Shown here piece by piece: positions 7,959 through 14,338 of a DNA stretch of 14,338 nt. The DNA comes from Oscillospiraceae bacterium (GTDB taxonomy: Bacteria > Bacillota > Clostridia > Oscillospirales > Ruminococcaceae), in assembly GCA_014796735.1 (NCBI GenBank), contig JAAVIG010000024.1, forward strand, positions 1-14,338, in the 5' to 3' direction. The notes beneath the pieces were generated by a model. It saw only the letters and a list, made by a program, of their open reading frames with translations. It searched no databases and was not told the origin of the DNA. The first letter of the stretch is position 1; every line of letters starts with the position of its first letter. The translations under genes and the position numbers were made by a program.

Positions 7959-8321
7959 TAATGTAAACAATTACTTATTATTGTAGTATAAAATATACAG
8001 TTAAATTGAAGTGTTGATACGAATTTTTTATAATTTTGGATTTACATTTAGACAAACCTATGGGAATGTGAGGCACCATTAAAGAGAAAAAATAGATAAT
8101 ATAGCAAATGACATGTTGATATTGTTCTGGGAAAACAACTCTTTCAAGACAATATTTATCGCAGAAGAGAAGAGATATGGTTACAAGAAAAAAAGGTGAT
8201 CATAAATGGGTAACATAATAACTGGATTCAAATAAATATTGGAGGTCAAATATAAATCAAACTAATGTGAAAAATTAACAAAAACCAGCAGTAAGTTATT
8301 GGTAAAAACGCCGATGAAATT

Positions 8322-8353
8322 ACACGTTGCGCTGTATTTCGACACGTTGCGCT
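8322..8353. repeat. Direct repeat of ACACGTTGCGCT
   Basis: The 12-base word occurs at 8322-8333 and 8342-8353, a period of 20 bases (about two helical turns). It is GC-rich in an AT-rich surrounding and lies 60-100 bases before the GACAT cluster. It could be a binding site for a regulator or a recombinase, or an element remnant. Confidence 0.45.
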
Positions 8354-8415
8354 AAATGTATTGAAAAATTTTCTTAAATACAGTATACTTTAATTTATTA
8401 AGACAAGCCTTTTTG

Positions 8416-8465
8416 AATGTCCCACAAATGTCCAATTTTGACATTATGGCGGATAATTTTGACAT
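8416..8465. repeat. Cluster of AATGTC/GACATT words
   Basis: AATGTC occurs at 8416-8421 and 8427-8432, and its complement at 8440-8445, with a partial copy GACAT at 8461-8465. The longer word AATTTTGACAT is repeated at 8434-8444 and 8455-8465, with a period of 21 bases. The middle pair forms a palindrome AATGTC-N7-GACATT. Periods near 10 and 21 bases suit a DNA-binding protein on one face of the helix. No clear downstream gene remains. Confidence 0.45.
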
Positions 8466-8968
8466 CAAGCAAAAAAATACATAAAAATATGTTATAATTA
8501 ATCGAACGACATCGACAAAGATTTAAGGTATCAAATAAGAAAATGCATTTCAGGTTAAAATCACGCATCTTGCGCTAAGGTGCTTGAATTTATATTGAAA
8601 TTTGTTAAGATAGAAAATAAAAATACCGTTCATCGTCAAATTTTGACCGCTCAGGTCGTTTTGTATTGAAATTTGAGGAGTTGTGTGGTATTGTTAAAAG
8701 GGACAAGCCAAGTATGGATAATTGCATATTATCCCATTTTACCTTTTGATTTAACATAACTTTATGAATTTATGAAGTAAACTTTTGATAAGATATATTT
8801 TGAACTAAATACTTAACAATTAAAATACACATTTGATGTTAGGTAATATTTGGTAATATTTCCTATTTGATTATCAATAAACGACACTAAAAATCATAAA
8901 TAATAATGTTTTTTACAAATGGCAAAATTTACAGAATGAAAGGTGATTTGTTTTGAGCAAAATTATTT

Positions 8969-9432
8969 TTGACAAAAGCTATTCTGATACCTTGTTGTGT
9001 GCAATGCTTGAAGCGAAAGTATTATTTTACCGATGTTGGATTAAGAAATGCAAGGATAAATTTCCGTCAAATTGAAGAAAATCATACAATGGAAAATATT
9101 ATATTTAACGAACTTTTAAGTCGAGATTTTAATGTGGATATAGGTTTGGTTGTTGTAAGCCAAAAAGATAGAGACGGGAAATTGATTCGTAAACAGCTTG
9201 AGGTTGATTTTGTATGTAATAAAGGATCAAAACGGTATTACGTGCAATCTGCTTTTGCCATTCTTGACACAGAAAAATGCAGCAGGAAACAGATTCCCTG
9301 CTGCGTATAGACGATTCGTTCAAAAAAATTATTGTCGTAAAGGATACGTCTTCACCTTGATATACTGAAGACGGAATCCTTATGATTGGTATTTATGATT
9401 TTCTTTTAAATATCAATAGTCTTGATTATTAA
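8969..9432 (+). pseudogene. Broken AAA-type ATPase (DUF4143) gene, C-terminal remnant
   Basis: The translation contains KYYFTDVGLRNARINFRQIE, then NIIFNELLSRDFNVDIG and QLEVDFVCNKGSKRYY. This is the C-terminal (DUF4143) half of a common clostridial AAA ATPase family, recognised from memory. The nucleotide-binding N-terminal half (Walker motifs) is absent. Two further lesions are seen. A base appears lost in the A-run at 9273-9277, after which the correct reading continues one frame over (MQQETDSLLRIDDSFKKII). In that frame a TGA stops at 9358-9360 inside KDTSSP-YTEDGILMIG, and the normal ending continues to a TAA at 9430-9432. A ribosome site AAAGGTGA at 8940-8947 and a TTG start nearby belong to another frame, so the 5' end is a junction. 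The gene is dead. Confidence 0.82.
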
Positions 9433-9476
9433 CGGGAATATGGTCAAAGAGCTTAAATTAATATAAGGTGTTGACT

Positions 9477-9719
9477 ATGAAATCCGAAAGTATTGTAAAT
9501 TTTTGCGATTATGATTCACTGAAATATTATGATTCCGGTGGTTTTATTTCAAGATACAAAACAGATTTGACGGAAAAGATTCAAATCATTAAAAAGGATT
9601 TATTGCCCGACGATATTGTATCAAGTTTTTTGCATAAACAGTATCAAACTTGTAAGACATTGGATGAATTGATAAAACAAATTCCTAAATCCGTGAAACT
9701 CGATGAGAAAATGTCTTAA
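9477..9719 (+). CDS. Hypothetical 80-residue protein
   Basis: The ATG at 9477 is preceded by AAGG with about 8 bases spacing; an in-frame GTG at 9468 has no ribosome site. The protein is hydrophilic and lysine/aspartate-rich (NFCDYDSLKYYDSGGFIS, then DLLPDDIVSSFLHKQYQT), with no signal peptide or membrane segment. I do not recognise a family. It lies between a dead ATPase gene and the protease, 44 bases after the pseudogene end and 149 before the protease ATG. It could be a real small gene or the C-terminal remnant of a larger decayed one. Confidence 0.45.
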   Translation: MKSESIVNFCDYDSLKYYDSGGFISRYKTDLTEKIQIIKKDLLPDDIVSSFLHKQYQTCKTLDELIKQIPKSVKLDEKMS

Positions 9720-9755
9720 AGCCTTGTAACATAACGGATTTTTGGTTTTGCTTAG

Positions 9756-9774
9756 TTTCATCCAACGGATGAAA
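9756..9774. repeat. Short perfect hairpin upstream of the protease
   Basis: TTTCATCC (9756-9763) and GGATGAAA (9767-9774) form an 8-base stem with a 3-base loop. No T-run follows on the plus strand, so it is not an evident terminator. It lies about 95 bases before the protease start and may be an operator or an mRNA leader element. Confidence 0.45.
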
Positions 9775-9856
9775 TCGCTAAAAGCCTGGAATTCTTACTG
9801 CACAATGGATAGAGCAAATTTTAAGCATGGGTTTCACGGATTCAGATAAAACTTAT

Positions 9857-9861
9857 GGAGG
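9857..9861 (+). promoter_or_regulatory. Ribosome binding site that fixes the protease start
   Basis: GGAGG lies 7 bases before the ATG at 9869. An in-frame ATG at 9827 has no such site and would put 14 polar residues before the signal peptide, so 9869 is the start. Confidence 0.85.
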
Positions 9862-9868
9862 TGTACGA

Positions 9869-12800
9869 ATGAGATTTAAGAAGATTATGGTAGCGGCAAT
9901 AACATTGCTCATAGTGTTGGCTGCAGTATTGCCCATGACAATAGTCAATGCTGTCTCAGGGGAAAGGGTCGCAGGCCTTGACAAGGTTATAGTGCAAGAC
10001 TATGAGGATATGTTTGAAGTTATGAGTTTACAAGACGGAATTGAAGCTACTTTAACGACAGACAAAGAAGAGTACTTGTCAGATGAACCGATCACAGCCA
10101 CGCTAACTGTGAAAAACACGAGTGATACAGCTATTGTGAATGTATCGTTGGAAAGTCTGATTCCTGAGGAATATAAATTAGCTGATGATTCGGTGGCAAC
10201 AAAGCAGATTGATGTTTTGAATGCTAGTGAGTCAGTAACTTTGATTGTTACATATGTGCCAAAAACGCCGCCTAAACCTGAGGTCACCACACAGCCTAAA
10301 CCTGAGGTCACCACACAGCCTGAGTCTAAGGTCACCACACAACCTGAACCCGAAGTCAGCAACAGTGATGGCAGTAAGCAGACTGACGTTGGTGATATCG
10401 ACAATACCGAAAGCGCACAACCCGATACTGGTGACAACAATGATGATGTCAGCGTACAGCCTGATACAAATAACAATGATGGCAACAATACGCAGATTGT
10501 CACTGGCGATGATGTAGAGTCAAACCCGAATACTGGTGTTGACAGTAATATTACATTTTTATTTGTCTTGACGTTACTGACTGACGGTATAATCATTGTG
10601 ATACTGAAAATAAACAAAAAAAAGAGGAATACCATTCTGTCGATATTCTTGTGTCTGGCGATAATAAGCTCTTTGGTTGCTATACTTCCTGTGTCGGCAA
10701 CTGCATTCGAAGCCGATGAAGTCACCACCCAGACGATTGAAATTTCAGAGGTAGTTTTGGTAGCCGATGAGACTGTTGAAGTCAAAGCGATAGTAACATA
10801 TCGACTTCCTGATATTCAGGAGGATACCTTCACTGTAACCTTTGAATCGAATGGCGGTAGCAAAGTGGCTTCTCAAACTGTCAGCAGCGGTGATCAAGTG
10901 ATATGTCCCACAAACCCAGTAAGGGATGGGTACATTTTTGTCGGCTGGTATAGCGATAGCAAACTAACAGTTTTATATGACTTTGATTCGGTTGTTACAG
11001 AGAATATTACCCTCTACGCAAGATGGACAAACGAAGATAACCTGACTGACGATATTATTGATTTGGGTGACATTGAGGAACTCATATCCAACGGAATAAT
11101 CGAAGTTATTTTTGATAATAACGGAAATATTCGCACAATTGACGGTACTTTTACAGACACGCTTGTAAACACTGCAGCAGATGCAGCTGAAGTGCTGAAT
11201 TCTGCTTCTTCCCTATTTGGTGATAGCTTCTTTGCAGATCCTCAGGATATAACTGTTCAATCAGTCATAGATGGTGAAGCAGACGAAGAACGATTTTTCC
11301 GATTAAGCAATAATATAAATGGCGTACCGGTTCTCGGCAGTCAAATTATTATTGCAGCAAACAGTGCTGGGAAAGTCAGTGGCTTATTCAGCACATACAA
11401 TAATAGTATTAATTATGTAAATACTGCACCATCCATTGATATAGAACAGGCTTGTAGCATAGCGATCGAGCACTTATTGTCCACTCCGGATGTTGATGAA
11501 TATTTAAGTGGGCTTGTTACTGATGATATGGGCAAAAATACCGTAATTGAAGCGTTTAAAGCTGCAATTACAATTGATCCAGAGCTCTTAATTTATGCTG
11601 TTGATGATGCAGAGCAGCCGGCTCTTGTTTACGCTGTCAAGATTAGTGGATACAGCACGAGTATAGGATTACCGACTGATTATAGCGATGATAGAACTGA
11701 GATTGTTGAAGATATTGTAGAAATTGGTGATGAAGATGAGATTATTCTGCGCGATGGAGAACATCTCGATATTGATTTGACCTACTATATATACGCAAAT
11801 GATTATAATGCCAGTGAAATTTATAGCGTAACCGAAAACAACGAAGGAACAAGTATTTATGTGATTCATGCTAGAGACTTGGGCAATACTGAAAGGACCT
11901 TTTATGCTCAGGGAAATAACGGTACATACTGGTTAAGAGACTCGATAAGAAATTTGGAAACTTATAAAACCACATTTGGTGGTTTTTTATGGACACAACC
12001 GCAGTTACCTGGTCAGCTGGTAGAATTCAGAACAACTTTAAATCGAACTGCTGTATCTGCTCATGCAAATATGTCTGATGTTTATGACTACTACAGCAAC
12101 ATTTTAGGGCGACAATCATATGATGGATATGACGCAAAAATAGTTGTCAGCTACGACTATGATGATATCAATCTTATTTTCACTGGCAATTATGCAAATG
12201 CTTTTTGGAGCAGCAGTTTGCAGCAGATGGTATTTGGTGATGCAGGTAATTATGCAGCTGCTCTAGATGTAGCTGGACATGAGTTTACTCATGCGGTAAT
12301 TAATTATGTCGTAGGTGATGGTGCATCCAGAACCTTAACTTACTCTGGCGAATCCGGAGCACTAAATGAAGCTTATGCCGATATCTTGGGGAATCTGATT
12401 GAAGGGAAAACAAACAGTGGTCGTTGGTTAATTGCAGAAGATTCTGATGGAGCAATTAGAAGCATGGAAGACCCGTCATTATATTATCAGCCGGAACACT
12501 ATAATAGCCGATACACAGGGACCGGAGATAATGGCGGCGTCCATACAAATAGCGGAATATTTAATTTTGCTGCATATAAAATGATGACTGACAGTAGAAC
12601 AAGCGATATTCTTCAAACGACTTGGGCAAAAGTTTTCTATCGTTCTCTGTATCGATTGACTACAAATGCCACATTTCTTGATGCACGCGGTGCAATAATC
12701 AGTTCAGCAAAAGCAATTGGATTCACTCAGGCACAGCAGCAAGCAATCAAGGATGCGTTTGATGCAGTTGGCATTGTGGAAACTGACAGCCTCCGTATTG

Positions 12801-13261
12801 TACTAAAATGGGGCGAAACGCCGTACGATCTGGATTCACATATTGTTGGTCCAAGTGTAATCGGCGATGGAAGATTCCATGTTTACTATGAACAGAGTTC
12901 CTATTACACAGATGGAAGCTATTATTCGGAGTTCGGTAAATATGCAGTTGACTTGGACTATGATGATACTACTTCGTTCGGTCCTGAAGTTACTACTATT
13001 CACGTTTTTACACCTGGAATATACTACTTCTATGTTCATGATTATAGTACCGGAACTTCAGAAACATCTACTGCTATGGCAAATTCAGGCGCTAATGTAA
13101 ATGTTTACAGAGGATCCAGCAACACAGCTATAGCAAGCTTCACAATTGACACAGAGTCAAGTGGGACCTATTGGAACGTCTTTATGCTGACTATTGAGGA
13201 AAATGGCATCATAAATATTTCTCCTATCAATGCTTATGGCGGAACTGCAACGCTTTCCTAA
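9869..13261 (+). CDS. Secreted M4 (thermolysin-like) metallopeptidase with internal sortase signal
   Basis: A 1130-residue zinc endopeptidase acting outside the cell. Domains: signal peptide 1-28 (cleavage after VNA); Ig-like domain about 56-131; Pro/Thr repeat linker and acidic Asn/Asp-rich stretch 132-218; NPNTG 219-223, hydrophobic segment 227-246 and basic tail KINKKKRN 247-254, which together form a complete sortase signal; a second signal-like hydrophobic segment 255-276 ending VSATA; InlB-type repeat 320-387; FTP/PepSY propeptide about 407-654; M4 catalytic domain about 670-970; YfaP/DUF2135-like domain 974-1111. Catalytic residues are intact: HEFTH 804-808 (H804, E805, H808), E834 in GALNEAYADI as third zinc ligand, and H892 in GGVHTNSG. 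Typical M4 enzymes are 500-600 residues, so nearly half is extra. An FTP-like lipoprotein follows 67 bases downstream, probably in one operon. Cell-wall linkage or processing into two products is inference. Confidence 0.92.
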   Translation: MRFKKIMVAAITLLIVLAAVLPMTIVNAVSGERVAGLDKVIVQDYEDMFEVMSLQDGIEATLTTDKEEYLSDEPITATLTVKNTSDTAIVNVSLESLIPEEYKLADDSVATKQIDVLNASESVTLIVTYVPKTPPKPEVTTQPKPEVTTQPESKVTTQPEPEVSNSDGSKQTDVGDIDNTESAQPDTGDNNDDVSVQPDTNNNDGNNTQIVTGDDVESNPNTGVDSNITFLFVLTLLTDGIIIVILKINKKKRNTILSIFLCLAIISSLVAILPVSATAFEADEVTTQTIEISEVVLVADETVEVKAIVTYRLPDIQEDTFTVTFESNGGSKVASQTVSSGDQVICPTNPVRDGYIFVGWYSDSKLTVLYDFDSVVTENITLYARWTNEDNLTDDIIDLGDIEELISNGIIEVIFDNNGNIRTIDGTFTDTLVNTAADAAEVLNSASSLFGDSFFADPQDITVQSVIDGEADEERFFRLSNNINGVPVLGSQIIIAANSAGKVSGLFSTYNNSINYVNTAPSIDIEQACSIAIEHLLSTPDVDEYLSGLVTDDMGKNTVIEAFKAAITIDPELLIYAVDDAEQPALVYAVKISGYSTSIGLPTDYSDDRTEIVEDIVEIGDEDEIILRDGEHLDIDLTYYIYANDYNASEIYSVTENNEGTSIYVIHARDLGNTERTFYAQGNNGTYWLRDSIRNLETYKTTFGGFLWTQPQLPGQLVEFRTTLNRTAVSAHANMSDVYDYYSNILGRQSYDGYDAKIVVSYDYDDINLIFTGNYANAFWSSSLQQMVFGDAGNYAAALDVAGHEFTHAVINYVVGDGASRTLTYSGESGALNEAYADILGNLIEGKTNSGRWLIAEDSDGAIRSMEDPSLYYQPEHYNSRYTGTGDNGGVHTNSGIFNFAAYKMMTDSRTSDILQTTWAKVFYRSLYRLTTNATFLDARGAIISSAKAIGFTQAQQQAIKDAFDAVGIVETDSLRIVLKWGETPYDLDSHIVGPSVIGDGRFHVYYEQSSYYTDGSYYSEFGKYAVDLDYDDTTSFGPEVTTIHVFTPGIYYFYVHDYSTGTSETSTAMANSGANVNVYRGSSNTAIASFTIDTESSGTYWNVFMLTIEENGIINISPINAYGGTATLS
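10271..10366 (+). repeat. In-frame 24-base tandem repeat in the protease linker
   Basis: Units at 10271-10294 and 10295-10318 are identical; those at 10319-10342 and from 10343 are diverged. Each encodes an octapeptide of the PKPEVTTQ type. It forms a flexible Pro/Thr spacer like those of wall-spanning surface proteins. Copy number could change by slippage without breaking the frame. Confidence 0.85.
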
Positions 13262-13328
13262 ACTTTGAGAAGAAGGGTGCACAAATTAGCGTCCCCTTTC
13301 CTATCGCCATTAACTGAAAGGATGTATT

Positions 13329-14027
13329 ATGAAAAAAGCATATATTCTAATTAGTGCTACTGTCTGCATTCTGTTACTTGCTGGTTGTACAAAAATCCCA
13401 GATGCTCAAACCGTATTGGAAGAACTTCCAATCGACAGCAGTATGATACAAGAAGATTTGTCTATAGATGATTTGTCAAATATGAATGGCGGAGATGTTG
13501 AGATAATTCGAGATCCATTAACGAATATTCCACGCCAAATTAATGGGATTTTTTCATCACAACTAATACTAACCCCCAATGATGCAGTTCTTGCCTTAAT
13601 GAGCGTACGTAGTGTTATGCATATTTCAGGTCAGAGCTTTTCATTGATAGATATCGAGGATAGGACTGACTTGCGAGTATTTACTTTAGAACAGCTTTAT
13701 TGTGGAATTCCTGTTGAAAATGGACTCTTCAGAGTAATAGCAACAAATGATGGTATTCCAATTTCTGTGCAGGGAACATATCAGCAAGGAATTGAATTAG
13801 ATATTGTTCCTAAAATTTCAGAAGAAAAAAGTCGTGAAATGGTTGTGTTGAGTATAGGTACAAAAATAGAATCCATATCTCTAGTAATTTTTACTATGGA
13901 CGATAACACTATACATCTATCGTGGAAATACAATGTAACTTCAACTGACGTGTTAAAGAATAAAATAACGTATATAGATGCTACGGATGGATACATTTTG
14001 AGTGAAATAGCAACATCCATCGAATAG
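13329..14027 (+). CDS. Lipoprotein resembling a free-standing M4 propeptide (FTP/PepSY-like)
   Basis: A 232-residue lipoprotein. The signal peptide MKKAYILISATVCILLLAGC ends in a lipobox LAGC with C20 as lipidation site. Residues about 54-225 align by eye with the propeptide of the protease just upstream. GDVEIIRDPLTNIPRQINGI matches IIEVIFDNNGNIRTIDGT; LYCGIPVENGLFRVIATNDG matches INGVPVLGSQIIIAANSAG; DIVPKISEEKSR matches NTAPSIDIEQAC; and a final strand with IDATDGYILS closes the PepSY-like half. No protease domain or HExxH follows. The ATG at 13329 has AAAGGA about 7 bases upstream. It lies 67 bases after the protease with no terminator between, so co-transcription is likely. M4 propeptides are known as folding helpers and inhibitors of their own enzyme; a trans-acting chaperone or self-protection role is inferred. 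Confidence 0.85.
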   Translation: MKKAYILISATVCILLLAGCTKIPDAQTVLEELPIDSSMIQEDLSIDDLSNMNGGDVEIIRDPLTNIPRQINGIFSSQLILTPNDAVLALMSVRSVMHISGQSFSLIDIEDRTDLRVFTLEQLYCGIPVENGLFRVIATNDGIPISVQGTYQQGIELDIVPKISEEKSREMVVLSIGTKIESISLVIFTMDDNTIHLSWKYNVTSTDVLKNKITYIDATDGYILSEIATSIE

Positions 14028-14032
14028 CCTAG

Positions 14033-14298
14033 TGAATTCCCCCTCAAAATCCGAAACCGTTGATTTTGGAATTTGAGGGGGATTACTTATAAATCCATTA
14101 TCCAAGCGATTTAATACGCATGGATTTTTTGTGGAAATTAAAGACGAAATCGTAAAAATGTTAAAAACGTCAAGTAAAAATTTAAGGTTCTAAGATTTGA
14201 ACTCCTTGTTTACAATTTGAAGTGGTTTAAAGGGTTTATTAATAAGCAAATGCGTTTTCTGCTTCTAATAGTGTTCTGTTTTTTATCGCTCTATATAG
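14033..14298 (+). repeat. Right copy of the direct repeat block
   Basis: It starts 6 bases after the lipoprotein stop. The first palindrome (about 14037-14053 with 14068-14084) pairs its CCCCCTC arm perfectly here, whereas the left copy has a C-A mismatch. The terminator hairpin, the GTTAAAAACGTCAAGTAAAAA word and the IS end TGTTTACAATTTGAAGTG (from 14207) follow in the same order and spacing as at 6540-6806. Similarity to the IS stops near 14300. Confidence 0.85.
14100..14130 (+). terminator. Intrinsic terminator of the protease-lipoprotein genes
   Basis: The stem ATCCAAGCG/CGCATGGAT (14100-14108 and 14117-14125, one A-A mismatch) has an 8-base loop and is followed by five T. It is the diverged sister of the tRNA operon terminator and lies about 72 bases after the lipoprotein stop. 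Confidence 0.8.
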
Positions 14299-14301
14299 GT
14301 G
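14239..14301 (-). pseudogene. Remnant of an IS3 transposase C-terminus
   Basis: The minus strand reads HLYRAIKNRTLLEAENAFAY before the TAA at 14239-14241. This matches the end of the intact transposase (PHRAVGNKTPLEVETAFADK) with several substitutions. Upstream on the minus strand (beyond about 14301) the similarity ends, so only the last 20 or so codons and the terminal repeat at 14207 remain. It is a diverged, truncated second IS copy in the same orientation as the first. Confidence 0.75.
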
Positions 14302-14338
14302 GGTCTTCGCTTTAAATCTGGATTTCCATATTTTGTAG
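14283..14338 (-). other. Possible C-terminus of an unidentified gene
   Basis: In another minus-strand frame the window edge reads TKYGNPDLKRRPTYIER and then TAA (14283-14285). The sequence reads like a natural protein end, and it overlaps the point where IS similarity stops. Seventeen residues are too few to name it, and it may be chance. Confidence 0.2.

Larger units (their letters stand above)
6715..7969 (-). mobile_element. IS3-family insertion sequence, apparently complete
   Basis: The element is 1255 bases with TG...CA ends. The left end begins TGTTTACAATTTGAAGTG at 6715. The right end, read inward on the minus strand from 7969, begins TGTTTACATTATTGAAATG, so the terminal repeats match apart from a one-base length change and few substitutions. 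One transposase gene fills it. The flanks CCCA (6711-6714) and ATTA (7970-7973) do not match, so no target-site duplication is visible. This suggests an old insertion or a later rearrangement on one side. Confidence 0.8.
7970..8968. other. AT-rich stretch without a recognisable gene
   Basis: About 1 kb right of the IS has many stops in all frames. Isolated ribosome-site-like words occur (AAGGTGAT near 8195, GGAGGT near 8241, GAGGAG near 8676) but lead only to very short frames, which suggests decayed genes. Small repeats at 8322-8353 and 8416-8465 are listed separately, and a 10-base tandem GGTAATATTT lies at 8842-8861. A TATAAT at 8493-8498 has no good -35 at normal distance. Confidence 0.5.

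Noticed and set aside
8206..8235. Nine-codon ORF after AAGGTGAT (MGNIITGFK)
   Set aside because: The ribosome site is good, but the peptide is too short and no downstream gene exists for which it could be a leader.
8459..8498. TTGACA and TATAAT as a promoter
   Set aside because: The two boxes are 28 bases apart, far from the usual 16-19, and no gene follows.
9811..9860. tRNA-like string (ACAATGGATAGAGCA, then TTTTAAGC) just before the protease
   Set aside because: It resembles a D-arm followed by an anticodon-like piece, but the D-stem is mispaired and no acceptor or T-stem can be formed. It may be chance.
9827..9868. Upstream in-frame ATG for the protease
   Set aside because: There is no ribosome site, and it would place polar residues before the signal peptide; GGAGG points to 9869.
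10000..10785. 261-residue antisense ORF opposite the protease linker
   Set aside because: It is a shadow of the Thr/Val/Asp-rich coding frame: low-complexity Ser/Val/Leu sequence, no ribosome site, and it lies opposite a clear multi-domain protein.
13262..13328. Possible terminator between protease and lipoprotein
   Set aside because: AAGGG and CCCTT can pair, but the stem is short, interrupted and not followed by a T-run, so read-through is assumed.

Overview
The window looks like a low- to mid-GC Firmicute of the Clostridia type, probably a gut or rumen member of the Oscillospiraceae/Ruminococcus group. This rests on protein style (MelB-type symporter, GH2/GH36 enzymes, InlB-type repeats, an NPNTG surface signal), strong GGAGG-like ribosome sites, tRNAs with encoded CCA, and an IS3 element. 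It is an inference, not an identification.

Region 1 (1-5900, minus strand) is a tightly packed galactoside catabolic operon: a TetR-family regulator, a cytoplasmic GH2 glycosidase, a MelB-like cation:glycoside symporter, and a GH36 alpha-galactosidase that runs off the left edge. Every junction overlaps by 8-11 bases. One strong promoter precedes the regulator gene, and two matching palindromes (GGAAAC-N16-GTTTCC) sit over it, so the operon is probably repressed by its own first gene and induced by a sugar or glycoside. The likely job is uptake of a small alpha- or mixed-linkage galactoside followed by hydrolysis inside the cell.

Region 2 (6127-6637, plus strand) is a tRNA operon, Gly(TCC)-Arg(TCT)-His(GTG), with a near-consensus promoter and an intrinsic terminator.

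Region 3 (6540-14300) is visibly more AT-rich and looks like an accessory segment bounded by two diverged direct copies of a block of about 265 bases. Each block holds an imperfect palindrome, a terminator hairpin, an IS3 terminal repeat and the end of an IS3 transposase gene. The left copy lies directly after tRNA-His and continues into a complete IS3-family element (6715-7969). The right copy keeps only the last part of the IS. Between them are about 1 kb of AT-rich non-coding sequence, a broken AAA/DUF4143 ATPase gene, an 80-residue orphan ORF, and a two-gene secreted protease unit.

The protease unit is the most interesting part. The first gene encodes a 1130-residue M4 (thermolysin-like) metallopeptidase with an unusual architecture: signal peptide, Ig-like domain, repeat linker, a complete internal sortase signal (NPNTG, membrane segment, basic tail), a second signal-peptide-like segment, an InlB-type repeat, an FTP/PepSY propeptide, the M4 catalytic domain and a YfaP-like C-terminal domain. 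The second gene encodes a lipoprotein that can be aligned by eye over most of its length with the propeptide of the protease. It therefore looks like a free-standing, membrane-anchored propeptide that could fold, hold back or neutralise the enzyme.
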